NCBI RefSeq assembly: GCF_932276165.1
Contig: NC_063997.1
Location: 816,001 to 880,000 of the forward strand
Reading direction: 5' to 3'
Length of the DNA stretch: 64,000 nt
Source of the DNA: Plutella xylostella
Lineage: Eukaryota; Arthropoda; Insecta; Lepidoptera; Plutellidae
The notes beneath the pieces were generated by a model. The model worked only from the letters and a program-made list of their open reading frames with translations, did no database searches and was not told the DNA's origin. Shown here in pieces: positions 32,899 through 44,610 of this stretch. A program made the position numbers and the translations under genes. Numbering within the stretch: the first letter of the stretch is position 1; every line of letters begins with the position of its first letter.

Positions 32899-34219
32899 TA
32901 TCACGGTTTCGAATGTATCTTCCTAAACATGAATAGGACTTTCAAATCCTTTACAAATATGAGACTTTTTTAATTACTCTGAGCTTCCAGAAATCGTTTT
33001 CCGACATCAATCATCAGCGCGGCATACCGACGCTGGCGTGACTCCGCACAATGGGTAATTAGACGAATAGCCCAAATAGCTGTTATTACAACACGCGTAT
33101 TATTCGAAACTACCATCATTGATACCAATTGTACAGCGGGAGACCAGGAAGGCTACTCTTGCTTGAAATATGCTTGAAATATTAAATTTACAAAATCAGT
33201 CGTGCAATGAGGCGTTGGTTGTAAAAAAGTTTACATTATTGGAGAAATAGATGAACAAGATTCCGCGCTACCGCTGAAGTCTTACGGCAAAAGCGGGAAC
33301 TAAACTACTTATCCATACGATCTGACACAACAGTCAAACACCTGTAAGTGCAGCTCCACGTCTACGTCCACTTCAGTGGTGGTGCGGACTCTAGAATACC
33401 GGCACAGGGTATAACGAACCCCTTTATCCCATTGTAACATAACCTTCTTTCGGTAACACTTTTTTTCTTTCTTTAGTTTTCATGTGTCTGAACTGCCAGT
33501 AGATAATAATTATAATGATTTCGATATAAATAATGGTAGCGTACCTACTGTACCTCCCTTATACTATGTCAATATCGTTCCACATTGTTCATTCGATTGA
33601 ACTAATCGCATTAATGCTATCAGATCGTTATATCGAAACGGAAAGATGTAGGTACTTTTTGCTTTGTATAATATTTTCGAGGGATCGATAATTTAAATTG
33701 GTTATTGATAAAGGGTGAAATTTTATTATTGGGCACGCTAAAACGAGGTCTGAATTACAATAAGGAATATGCAATTGTTTTACTATATATGATGTATCCG
33801 ATAGTTAATACCGCTTTATAATATTTTTAAAAAAACAACGCGAAAATAATATTTCTTTATTTAGAGTTGTTAATACCCGTATAATTAAATCTTTTCAACT
33901 TTAACTTCTCATTCCACTTTTCTTCTCAACAGCTAATCATAATCACTGACAGGTGTCAACAGAACTGTCAAACTACAAGAAAAGTGCCGCCTCAATAATA
34001 CCGTGATAGATCTATCTACAGAAGTCAGACAGGAAATCTTGTAACTTTACCCTGTGTATAACTTTTTATACAAACACACTAGTGAAATGAAATATGAAAT
34101 ATCGTTTATTTTGACGACCTAGAATTTTACAATTACTCTTGTCAATAGTCATAATATTACTCTAACACCATTTCACAAAGTACCTACATACATTAGGTTA
34201 TTTTCATAAATACATATGT
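32899..34219. other. non-coding stretch, nothing firm
   Basis: A patch around 33,340-33,400 is somewhat GC-rich (CTCCACGTCTACGTCCACTT), but no splice-bounded frame is convincing. Confidence 0.35.
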
Positions 34220-34295
34220 GTTAGATTAAGTTTTGTATTGTTGTCCATATTTTTGTGTGCAAATAAAGAATATCTTATCTTATCTTATCTTACTT
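34220..34295 (+). repeat. LINE-derived repeat tail with TCTTA pentamers
   Basis: TTGTGTGCAAATAAAGAATA followed by TCTTATCTTATCTTATCTTA is the 3' end of the same family as 15,955-16,075 in the forward direction. Confidence 0.65.
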
Positions 34296-34441
34296 TCGTT
34301 ACGTTAAGATTACAAAAGCTTACAAGAACCTCCACTTACGTAAACATTAGCAGCATAAAAGGCTTGTCTGTAACATCCGCAGTCAGTAATGAAGTGGAGT
34401 GGTTTATGCAGAGCCTGCATGAAGCTTGCTTTGACCCGAGC

Positions 34442-34600
34442 CAGGGGGGTCACTACAGAAGTGGAGCGATCGAACGAATTGTTGTTTTCCGAAGCTTCGG
34501 AGCACTGCGCTAACCACGGCTCTATCTTGTTGCATTAACCGTACAGATTGCGTGACAATTCCTGTTCGGTCGTTTGTCGGTTTATATAGTGACCCCCCTG
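34442..34600. mobile_element. foldback element with 14-bp perfect ends
   Basis: CAGGGGGGTCACTA (34,442-34,455) is inverted exactly at 34,587-34,600. The 131-bp centre has no open frame. Single GTGACCCC-type ends elsewhere (38,325, 15,737, 35,895) may be relatives. Confidence 0.6.
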
Positions 34601-34814
34601 CCGCCAGCTCAGAGGCTTCTACGAGAAAGTAGAACCCTTTTTAGAATGATGTATTGCGCTTTTTTTATGCATAAGATCATGGAGAAAAGGACGCAAAACG
34701 AACTTGGGTTAGTGTGAAGAGTGAAACAGTCTAAAGCGCTTTGGTGCTTATGCTGACAAACTTTTTATCAGTTTATAACACTGCAACCATTAAAAAATTC
34801 AAAATGTTTTATTT
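34601..34814. other. short non-coding stretch
   Basis: Nothing recognised. Confidence 0.4.
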
Positions 34815-35016
34815 GCGACTAGCTGTTCCCGCGAGCTTCGCTTCGCCTAAAAAAGTTTTTCCGTGGGAATTCCGGGATAAAAAAATAGCCTATGTTCTTT
34901 CTCAGGATCTGGACCATATCTGTACCAAATTTCATTCAAATCTGTTCAGTAGTTTTGGCGTGAAAGAGTAACAGACAGACAGACACAGTTACGTTCGCAT
35001 TTATAATATTAGTTAG
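34815..35016 (+). repeat. ACTAGCTGTTCCCGCG repeat with ACAG tail
   Basis: CGACTAGCTGTTCCCGCGAG through CCGTGGGAATTCCGGGATAA and CAGTAGTTTTGGCGTGAAAG to ACAGACAGACAGACAC. Best-preserved copy in the window; inverted relative to 23,812-24,034. Confidence 0.8.
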
Positions 35017-36115
35017 GATAAATACGAACATGCAATACAAAAACGTGATTGGTGCCTTCTTTTAAGAAGAGCCTATGACATGAAGCACCACTCTTCCTTA
35101 GCTTGCATTAGAAAACACGAAGTTAATAGCATTTACGATTGCAGCTCTATACCTTATATACTTTATATGTACCTATATGCATACATATACACAAAAGTGG
35201 CACATCAAAATAAAACCCGGCGAAACTTTTCATTACGAAAGCTTAGCCCCGGCCTAACTTATAGCGGGGAGTTACGAGATAAACTGTACCAGCAGCGGGG
35301 ACACTCCTGCTTACAAAAAACATATTTGGATCGCTGCTGCATGAACCATGACTGTTTCAAATATTCAATCAGTAAAAAGAGGTTATTGAATTTCATGCAT
35401 TTTGGTACTTCGGACATTATATCACCTTCAGGGGTTTTTTTTTCTAAATGATGAGCATTTGTTGAAGTGAGCCAAAAGGGACTCTTTCAACTTTACTTAA
35501 CTGTGGGGGAGGCGCCGACAGGATATATGGAACAATAGCAGTTTTATGTCAAGACCTCACGGCCCGTAATCCTTTGCACGCCATTTTAATCGCGCGATTG
35601 CATCTTGCGACTTATTTCTCATATTTTAACTAGGAGAATACGAGTAGATACTCTTTCCTACATTCGTCAATTTAGCTGTAAACCAGCGATGTGGCCTTAT
35701 TGTCCACCGCATAATTCTGCTGAGCTGGTGTCGTTTTGACACTCCGGACTGCAACCCGTTGTGTTATTGTTTTGTTTCATCTTCTGTATTTTTGTGCTTG
35801 TTGTTTTGTTTATATAATTTTTAATCTAATTTTTTTGTCGTGTTTCTGTCTATGTGTCAAATAAACGTTTCTTAATCTTCAATTGCTCAGCTGGAGTGAC
35901 CCCAGTACCAGTGGATCCGGCGTGATGTAGGTCGCAGCCTCGGTCTCGCGGACGAGTTTATTATATTCGCTGTTTAGCTCTCAGCATCGAGGCGCTTCCT
36001 GCATGCTCTGTGACACTGCGGGGTCATCGCGGGAGGGGGGGGGGGGGTGTCACCACGAGGTAAAGATGACACGGTAACGTTCTATCCTCTTCGCTTTAAA
36101 AATGTTTTTCGAAGG
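35017..36115. other. non-coding stretch with a 13-G run
   Basis: 36,035-36,047 is an unbroken run of 13 G. No gene or foldback I can support; several GTGACCCC/GGGGTCA motifs occur between 35,895 and 36,027. Confidence 0.35.
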
Positions 36116-36126
36116 ATTAGCAGGAA

Positions 36127-36388
36127 CGACCGAATGGCGTAGTGGTTAGTGACCCTGACTACTGAGCCGATGGTCCCGGGTTCGATTCCCGGCTGGAACA
36201 GATATTTGTTTAAACACAGATATTTGTTCTCGGGTCTTGGATGTGCCCGTTAAATGGCAATAGGCCCGCCCCCTATTACATTGGGACTAACATAACACTC
36301 TGGCGAAAAGTGGGTGCAGCAATGCACCTCTGCCTACCCCGCAAGGGAGTACATTAGTACAAGGCGTGAGTGCGTGTTTTTTTTTTTT
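36127..36388 (+). mobile_element. tRNA-derived SINE, copy 1
   Basis: Perfect 11-bp target duplication ATTAGCAGGAA (36,116-36,126 and 36,389-36,399). A-box-like TGGCGTAGTGG and B box GGTTCGATTCC are near the 5' end, followed by the family body (CAGATATTTGTTTAAACACA, CTACCCCGCAAGGGAGTACA). The T-rich end follows GAGTGCGTG. Confidence 0.92.
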
Positions 36389-36399
36389 ATTAGCAGGAA

Positions 36400-37982
36400 A
36401 AAAATATACAGGGTGTTGCAAATAGGGTATACTGAGCAGAGAGGGGGCGACTCAGGGGGTCATTCTGAACAGCTTTTGTTCTACGAGTTTTGGAAATTAT
36501 TATGTTAATCCAAGGTGTCAGCTTCCTACGCATTAAAATAGTTTTTTCAAGAGTAAAAAAAAATATCTATCCATCCATTACTTACAAAGATTCCCGTTTA
36601 TAATATTAGTATTAAGTACGGTTCTAGGTAAGTCAAGTGTAAGCTGATTATTCAAAAAACCGTAGTGATCCCTCTGGCCTTTGACGCTAACTGGCTTCTC
36701 TTGCCATTGCCAGGCTCTGCTCTTTTAAATCCCGACTTAAAAAGGGCAGTGATATATAACTAAAATAAGAACCTTTTATTATAATATAAAATTTTGCTTC
36801 GTTTTTGTGGACAAAACACAGAATTTAGGTATTATTAACTACTTCATAGGTACATTACAATGTAAGTATAGGTACTTTGGTGGACTTTCACAAAATATTT
36901 AATTTAGTTTCCTGTCAGTTAATTTAAATAAGTAAAATTTATAACTTTCGAGTTGCTTAAAAGTCGCCCTTAGAGTTCGTTTACCAAACTTCCATTAATT
37001 ACAAAAATAATTCTTTAACTCTATAATTCAGAAGTAATTTAATTCCTTACACGATAATAATATTATTGTAAATATTCGTTGGGAGGTGAGCGAGTGTGTC
37101 AAGGCGACTACCGAGTACTACGCATTAGCGCCACTATGCTAAGCACATGGGGAATTTCATTAGTCGAGTGTTTACTTCGACATTTCTCACATTCTTAACT
37201 AACTTTTGCTTTAAACTCCAATAAATATGTATGTATGTAGTTTTTATATACATATACGCTCGCTCCACAGCTCCTAACATTTTTTTAACTCTCTCCATAC
37301 AAAGGTTTTCTGGTAAAGATTGATGGTATTTCTGGTAAGGACTGGAATCATTTTTGTACTTACTGTTTTACAGTAAGTACTTAAGTATATTTTTATGGTG
37401 TTTCTTTGTTTTTGGTGCCAATAAAGAGTATTGTATATAAATTATACGGTTTTACAAACGTGGTATAATATCTTATTATTTTAACAAGTTAAGGCTTACG
37501 AGTAAGAGTTTTATTATTAATATTTCTGAAAATGAAATAGACGTAATGGTTAGGTTGCTTTTTCAGGTGTTAATAAAACTGACCCATTGCGACATCTGTA
37601 GCTGCTGTCTATGGGCTGACCGGTAGAAAACACTTAGGTATAGAATTGAGTGCACAAAACAATTAAATAAATAAGTCTTCCAAATAAAAGCTCCCAGCAA
37701 TTGGAACAAACTTTCCGAGTTAGAGAAATCCTTTGGCTCTTTTGAAATACGATAAAAATTGTAAACAATGTACCTAGGTACATAAAAACTCCGTTTACTT
37801 CCACATTTCTGCCATTCTCGGTTGAAATAAAAAGGATTTCAGAGGCCAAGGAATTGTGGCGGAGCGCCGTGAGCACAAATACAGAATGAAACTATATAGC
37901 GGGTGCTCCGGGAAATGCCAGGAGGGTTACTCTATATTGACGAAAAACGAAAGAACGAGAACTGTCCTGCGTTAATACAACT
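36400..37982. other. non-coding stretch with a single MITE end
   Basis: ACAGGGTGTTGCAAATAGGG at about 36,408-36,427 is one end of the 19,941 MITE family without a partner. The rest is AT-rich with no gene. Confidence 0.4.
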
Positions 37983-37993
37983 AAGTAGATAGA

Positions 37994-38258
37994 AGGCGAC
38001 CGAATGGCGTAGTGGTTAGTGACCCTGACTACTGAGCCGATGGTCCCGGGTTCGATTCCCGGCTGGGGCAGATATTTGTTTAAACACAGATATTTGTCCT
38101 CGGGTCTTGGATGTGCCCGTAAAATGGCAATAGGCCCGCCCCCTATTACATTGGGACTAACATAACACTCTGGCGAAAAGTGGGTGCAGCAATGCACCTC
38201 TGCCTACCCCGCAAGGGAGTACATTAGTACAAGGCGTGAGTGCGTGTGTGTGTGTGTG
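37994..38258 (+). mobile_element. tRNA-derived SINE, copy 2
   Basis: Perfect 11-bp duplication AAGTAGATAGA (37,983-37,993 and 38,259-38,269). Body nearly identical to copy 1; ends in a GT tract. The antisense frame across it is an artefact of the SINE. Confidence 0.92.
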
Positions 38259-38269
38259 AAGTAGATAGA

Positions 38270-39522
38270 GTAATGGCTCGCGCAGCAGCGCTTCGAAACT
38301 TAGTTTTTCGTCATATAGAGTGACCCCCCAGTATTATTTAGATATCTCCGGTACAATCTCAATGCTCCGCGTCACTTACAGATAATTTTAGTGTATATTT
38401 TATAAATTTTCAAATGCCTTAAACGCTGCTCGTGTGTATTCTCTGACTGTAAATGTCATGTCTGTTCTTGATAATAACGAGAATATTTTCTTATTTTAGA
38501 CTTTTATGCGCGATTTTACTGTAAGGCTGTGGGTGAACTGGCATTAGTTTGTTGCGCGACATTTTTGTCGCAAAAATATGACATACCTATGAGAGAGAGA
38601 TTATACCTATTATAATTATTATGTCGATGCGCGGGAAAATTATTTGTATGAATAGTATAAACAGTGCGACTTGCGAAAAATCGTGTCACAGTCGCGCTAC
38701 CAAAAGTCGCAGTGCGCGCAGGCCCTAAGTGGTGTCGTTTTAGTTTTATAACTTATACGTTTAATATATTGACCAATGTATTCTAATTATTATGTCACAT
38801 TTACATAAGAGAGGGTAAGTAGTGCATGTCCCCAGCGACACACTATCACAACAACAACGTGGCCGTTATTACGCGTTTAAAATATTAATTTATACAGTTT
38901 TGTAGGCAATTACTTCATAATCATACATTAATAGACATTTGCATTCATATATACGTCGTTAAATTATAGGTGCAACTGTTTTGCGAATATGAAATTGGTA
39001 AAATCGGTCTTAAACTAAGAATCTATATCTGTATTACGAAATAGGAAAGAAACTCTTCGAGTAGGTATACTTTTACTTCGAAACTTACGTATCTCTTGAA
39101 TTATTCGATTATCTTATTTGATTACCGTAAATTAATACGTTCATCTTTATTTATTTTTATCAACAAACAAAACAATATAATAACAACTTTTCAATACATC
39201 CAATTCCTTACAGAACCCCAAAGCCAACAACCCCGACGGAACCATAACCTCTAATACCCAATAGGTTAAGTGTAAAAGATTGGTGTTATGACGGTCTACT
39301 TGACCTTGGGAGACACGCCTTATCGACGGAACCCTCTGAACCTCGGATTACCTCGAGGTAAACGCTCCGTCGAAAAGAAATTTCCGCAATAAACCCAAGG
39401 TTAAACTGTCCCAGACTAGTTTATAAAGGAACGCCTTAAATTAATAAACTTTACATAATGCACTTAGAACAGAATATATTCGCTACGACTTTTTAGCGAC
39501 ACTCAAGTTTTTGGCTTTTATA
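38270..39522. other. non-coding stretch, nothing firm
   Basis: 38,525-38,725 has scattered GCGCGAC/GTCGCG elements that could be a decayed foldback, but I could not define its ends. Confidence 0.3.
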
Positions 39523-40163
39523 CAGGGTGTCCCAAAAGTCAACGTCATCCCTTAAAGGGCTGATAAGTCAGCTCATGAGAGGCCAGAATATCACAATATG
39601 ATCTTAGTAAAAACTCGATAATTTTCGAGACCCTTAATAAATTCAGTCAGATAAATTTCCTTCAAACAATTTTACATCGAGGTTGTTTTGTACTAAAATA
39701 GCAATAACTTTTTTGTTAATTGAAACAATAGCAACGTTTTATGCCATTTTGGAAACTGCATTAAATGAGCAATCTTTTCAAATAAGGTGCCAGTTTTGCT
39801 TGGTACATTTTTTTTACAGTATGTAGAGTCAAAGTTGTTTATAAAAAAATACGATAACCTTTTATGACTTTGAAAACCGTGTTTTTTTTAAACATGCAGC
39901 ATTACTCGATATTTTTTTTGACTGCGATCAATAGCAGGGCTATACAGGGTGATGCAACACCAAACAAATTCTAAAAATATGGATTTTTGTACCGGCGGCA
40001 CGCAAAAAACTGATCCAAGGTGTCGATTTTCAGCAAATTTATAAAAGTGTCAATATCTCGAAAATTATCGAGTTTTTACTAAGGTCATATTGTGATATTC
40101 TGGCCTCTCATGAGCTGACCTATCAGCCTTTTAAGGGATGACGTTGACTTTTGGGATACCCTG
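39523..40163. mobile_element. 641-bp DNA element with 108-bp inverted ends
   Basis: 39,523-39,630 and 40,056-40,163 are inverted copies differing at about five positions (CAGGGTGTCCCAAAAGTCAA against CAGGGTATCCCAAAAGTCAA). TA on both sides (39,521-39,522; 40,164-40,165). The AT-rich centre has no transposase frame, so it is non-autonomous. Confidence 0.9.
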
Positions 40164-41012
40164 TATATTTTATTAGAGTTGTTAAATATTAATTGGAATT
40201 TTTGCTTGTGTGAATCTAATTCGTACTTTTATGTAAACCAGTATGTTATGAATTATTTAACGGATGATTGGTCATGTCTTTCAATTTCACGTAGGTAACA
40301 TTTATTTGACCACTTACCATATTGATAAACAATATACCTAATGCTGTGTTCGAAACACCAATGTTCAATCAATTGAATATTAATCGTAGATAGTGTATGA
40401 AAGTATTTCGAGCTTAATAATGAAGAAATGTATTAAATAAAATGTGTTCTTCAGAATACGGGAAGCGTAAGGATTGATCTCAGCAGCAAGTAATGGCGTC
40501 GGCATACTTCTTAACTCACACTCGAAAACATTGCAAAAGTACAAAGGTTTTACAAGCTATAACCACTTGTTATTACTTATCTTTACACTGAAACAAAATA
40601 TCAATTCATGTGTGCTGAGCAGATAAAGATATCAGCTGTAAAACTCGTATAAAATGTAATTCGTAAGATAATCTTCTCGTCACAGCATCTCAGGACTAAC
40701 CTTCAAAACAACGTCTATCCGAGGATATCCATCTTCAGCCGCGTAAACAAGATAATTTGTAACACAAGACCTCGGCGAGACCTAGCTCTCCGTCGGTGTA
40801 GAGGACCCGCGAGCTGGCCCGAGTATTATTTACAATCGCGCAAACATCCCCGCCCAGCCGCCTCATCTGATAAGCGCCCCATCCCAATAACAAACGCTTG
40901 TCATCCTGTTACGTAAACCGTGAAATACATTAATTTCGTCACTCGTCTCGATCGATACGGTTACATTTTTGTGTAAAAAAAATATAATTAATTAACATAA
41001 TGGTGTAAACAT
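40164..41012. other. non-coding stretch leading into a GC-rich patch
   Basis: GC content rises from about 40,700. No exon with convincing borders, though the sequence could be upstream regulatory DNA for the patch at 41,013. Confidence 0.3.
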
Positions 41013-41396
41013 GTGGGTCTAGTGGTGGGTCACTCACTGGGCCGGCTGGGGGCGGTCAGCTCGCGGGCATGGGGCCGGCCGGGGCGGCGGCGCGGGACTG
41101 CCGCACGTGGCTCCAGGTATCAATCAATCGATGCTGCCGGCGCGGCGCAGGAGCGCACATTCATGGCGCGAGAACAGCTGACGACCGAGCCCGTAAACAT
41201 GAATCAGCCTCGCCCGCCCCGCGCCCCGCGCCCCGCCGCCCCGCCCCCGCCCCGCTGCGCAGTCCGGCCCGCCGGGGATGCCCCGACCGCCGCTTTACAG
41301 TGTACGTTGTTGAACGCGCCCCCGAGGCCGCCAGACTCGCCGACACCTGTGAGGGGGCTGGCGATGTGTTCCACGGTCAATTATGATGTCGGTTGA
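41013..41396 (+). promoter_or_regulatory. CpG-rich patch, candidate promoter or first exon
   Basis: By far the most CpG-dense non-transposon stretch in the window. On the plus strand an ATG at 41,069 opens 16 codons ending CTCCAG followed by GTATCA, a usable splice donor at about 41,117. Alternatively a longer GTG-opened frame crosses the whole patch. Composition bias alone can open such frames, so I call it regulatory or exonic without choosing. No downstream exon on this strand was found inside the window. Confidence 0.3.
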
Positions 41397-42016
41397 TTGG
41401 AGGTGTTGATGTTTTTATAATGCTTTGATGTTTCATACAAAAAATGGTTTTATGTCTTAGAGGTACGATGTAAAAGTTGTAGAAGCTACGAAAGTATTGT
41501 TTTAAGTTTTGATTAAAAATACCCAATTAGTTATTTTATTTTATTATTTTATTTTATTTTTTAACAGAAATCCACAGCATCTTAATTAACATAGTTTGCT
41601 AACATTATTTATAAATAAGGCCATTAATTGATTTTACTATGTTAACTTAATATATAGTAATTTATTAGAACTAGAACTTATGGAAGAAGAACTGACTGCT
41701 GTTAGGTAACTTTAATTTATAGCAAAGCAAAGACTTACAATATTTTGTATACATACATAATATATATAAGACAATAGATATACATAGCATAGATAGAATA
41801 AGAAGACAAATATACCTGAAATGAAAACCTAACAAATCTCCAAATGATCCTATCCGAATCCAACAACCAACCTAAAATCCTTAACCACCAAAATGACCTA
41901 ACCCTCCCATAAAGCTAAAATAAAACATATCGCAGCACAATTTCCCGAACAGTGTGTAGCTCGTGAGAGGGGCGGTGCGTGCGGCGCGTGCGTTAGACCG
42001 CCCCGAGAGCCACGCG
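41397..42016. other. non-coding stretch, nothing recognised
   Basis: AT-rich with TTTTA-type short repeats near 41,530-41,565. Confidence 0.4.
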
Positions 42017-42080
42017 CGCTACGTCGTAGCCTCGTAGCGGCGTAGCGAGCCGGCGTAGCCGCGTAGCACAGCTTCGTAGC
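42017..42080. repeat. CTACG/CGTAG motif cluster 2
   Basis: Seven CGTAG(C) or GCTACG motifs within 64 bp (GTCGTAGCCTCGTAGCGG and so on), in a CpG-rich background. Resembles cluster 1 at 30,694. Confidence 0.6.
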
Positions 42081-42766
42081 CATATTATGAAGTTGATTTG
42101 TAATAATTTTTATAAAGTAAGAAGGTGGCTAATAAAAGTAGTTTAAGCTTGTTTGGTAATTTTTACGGCTACAAGATCCCCTGTTAGGTAAAAAATATTA
42201 ATAAAAACCCGAACACTAATAAGATTGCTTATAAAATATACCGTACAATTTGTTACAATTATTAAGACACCCATAATGGTCGAACCTTTCTTCTATTCTT
42301 TGGCTTTTTGCTTTTAAATAATTCTCTAAAAACTTTAGTTCTTTACGAAAACTTTTTTGGTCATGTTACTTTTAATATTCGAAACTTTTACAGAAAATAA
42401 ATTTATGATGAGGAACTGTAATCACCCTCCTTCACTTATAATAACAATAAATATACATTCTACTCTAATCCCTGTACCTACTGCAGCTTGACCAGTAGAA
42501 AATGCTTTTAGCATTAAGTCCTCCTGATTGAACATAATTAGGTACTTTTGCAAACTATGCAATACAGTATAAATAAATAAAAAATATACAACATATAATA
42601 CTACCTACTTAATTTAATTTAAACTTTACAAAGCTATCACAGCTACACACAACACGGCGAAACCTAATTACGAAAGTGAGTTTAAAAGGTTTCTAACATG
42701 GCGTGTGTAGACAGACAATTAATTGTATTTGAGAATGGAACGTAAACCGCTAACTTTATACACCTA
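42081..42766. other. non-coding stretch, nothing recognised
   Basis: AT-rich, no signal. Confidence 0.4.
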
Positions 42767-43042
42767 GGGCCACTTGCACCAACATGTTAAATCTAGATTA
42801 AGCCCCACTTGCACAAACATATTAAATCTAGATTTAGTAGTAAATCTCGATTTAGTGTCAAATTTTATATGGACTGACGTTTCTTAAATCGAGATTTGAC
42901 ACTAAATCTAGATTTAATATGTTTCTGCAAGTGGCTCTTAGTGTCAAATGTCGATTTAAAAAACGTCAGTCCATATAAAATTTGACACTAAATCGAGATT
43001 TAACACTAAATCTAGATTTAATATGTTGGTGCATGTGGCCCC
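42767..43042. mobile_element. outer MITE, GGGCCACTTGCACCAACAT family
   Basis: GGGCCACTTGCACCAACATG at the left and an inverted CATATTGGTGCATGTGG-type right end, next to TA on both sides. Arms continue through TTAAATCTAGATT. Another copy sits inside at 42,801-42,938. Confidence 0.85.
42801..42938. mobile_element. inner MITE of the same family, nested
   Basis: AGCCCCACTTGCACAAACAT at the left and GTTTCTGCAAGTGGCTCT inverted at the right, TA on both sides. Almost the whole length is palindromic (AAATCTAGATTTAG / CTAAATCTAGATTT). It inserted within 35 bp of the outer element's left end. Confidence 0.85.
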
Positions 43043-44610
43043 TAGCCGCTGAAGTCAAATATGAAATTCAACTTTGAACCACCAGGCTCAAGTTAATTAA
43101 CGAACTTTAATTGATAAATGAAATTCTGCTCTTTTAAGCCTGCGTTAGGCTAAAGGCTAAACTCTGGATCAGTTAAGATGGATCGTGAGACTCATCCATG
43201 GCGTAAACTGATCGAGTATTTATTCATATTTCAGTTTTTTGCGATCTGTGGGACACTTTTTTACTAATAAGTTACACTTTATATAATATGTCCTAATACC
43301 TTTGTAAGATTCAAGAAAATTCGAGATTGTAAAAAAAAATGTTTTAAATTATTCTTCTTATTCTTCAGGTGCCATCTACTATCGTAGGTCGGCTATCATT
43401 ATGGCCACTTGGGCCCGGGAAGTCGCAGCTCGGAATAGCTCTATGGTGGACATATTGAACCATTCGGTGAGATTTAAAGTATGTATAGCAACATTTATCA
43501 TTTAGAATAATAAGTAATTAATAAATTATGGATAATCTTTCACGTATATAAGTTGCAAGACTTGAATCTTTATTCGTAAAGCCACTGTAGGTAGTTCAGT
43601 AGAATGTACAGTTGTACAATGTACAGGCTCTGCAAATATATTCATATTTTATAGACAAAAACCTGCGACATTAGGCCTCCACACGCAACGCGTGCGTAGA
43701 AAGAAAGGGTGAACTGGGTTAACTGCTGTTTACTTTCAGCCAAACCTACTGGAGTTTTAGCTCCACTCGTTTTATGTCTGCCGGTAACAAACCGATAATA
43801 TTTTTTGTTTGTCGGGTGAAGTAGTGGAGTGCCTAGTCTATTTAGAACAATCCAAAGCTATATATTTCGCATGAATAATAATAAATTTAGTCAGAAAAAG
43901 CTTAAATCTAATTACAATCTGCATTTAAATACCTATCAACAAACTAAAGGCTACTGTTAATACTTAGCTAGGTACGACTCCAAGCCACCAACATTAGCTC
44001 GGCTCGATGCACTGAGGGACCGGCCAGCTGCGGCCATCATAATCGGAAGTTCACCGCCAAAATAGGCTATATTAGCCATCTTAAGGTGCACCAGCGCCAG
44101 AATTAGGTTGGCTGGTGCGCCTCAGGCGTCACAGTAAGTTAGGAGGTTAGGAGTCGATGGCAGTCGCCATGGCCGAAATCGGTCGGAAGGTCATCATCAT
44201 CATTCTTAGCTAACTCAATCATCATCGTCAATCCGTAATCGTCCACTGCTGGACATAGGTCATAGGAACGTCACAAAACAATACATAAACATAGTCAATA
44301 CAATACATAAACATTGCAGATTTTCTAGACCTAAGGCCGCTAGAACTAGCATAACTTACCTTCGCAAGTTGTTCTAATTAATGTAATGTGAAAACTTTGA
44401 GCATAGATAAAAAATATTACTACGGACCAAATCCCGCCGCGTCGCAGTAACAAACTAGATACTTAATGGTGCAGGTGATCATATAACGGGCGCTGAGGAC
44501 ACTCACAGATCGTTAATTTGGTAGCAATAACTTTTTAGTACTATCTCTATGGATCACTATAATGTATTGACTGTTAGGGTTGACGATATCTCCAACGGTT
44601 ACAAATGGGA
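43043..44610. other. non-coding stretch with LINE 3'-end remnants
   Basis: 43,365-43,490 is exon-like (TATTCTTCAG, then GTGCCATCTACTATCGTAGG, ending TTCG before GTGAGATT). It more likely represents an antisense LINE 3' end with AAG-type tail, because GTGCCATCTACTATCG and an adjacent CTTCTTATTCTTC occur in lepidopteran repeats. 44,000-44,275 carries a similar antisense end (CATCATCATCATTC, GTCCACTGCTGGACATAGG). Confidence 0.45.

Noticed and set aside
34238..34513. 91-codon frame across 34,238-34,513
   Set aside because: Crosses a LINE tail and a foldback element; not a gene.
36128..36200. tRNA-like sequences at 36,128, 37,995, 57,670 and 25,777 as functional tRNA genes
   Set aside because: They are heads of SINEs with target duplications, and the cloverleaf acceptor stems are not preserved.
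37892..38197. Minus-strand 101-codon frame containing PGIEPGTIGS
   Set aside because: It is the antisense of a tRNA-derived SINE. Such frames are a well-known source of false proteins.
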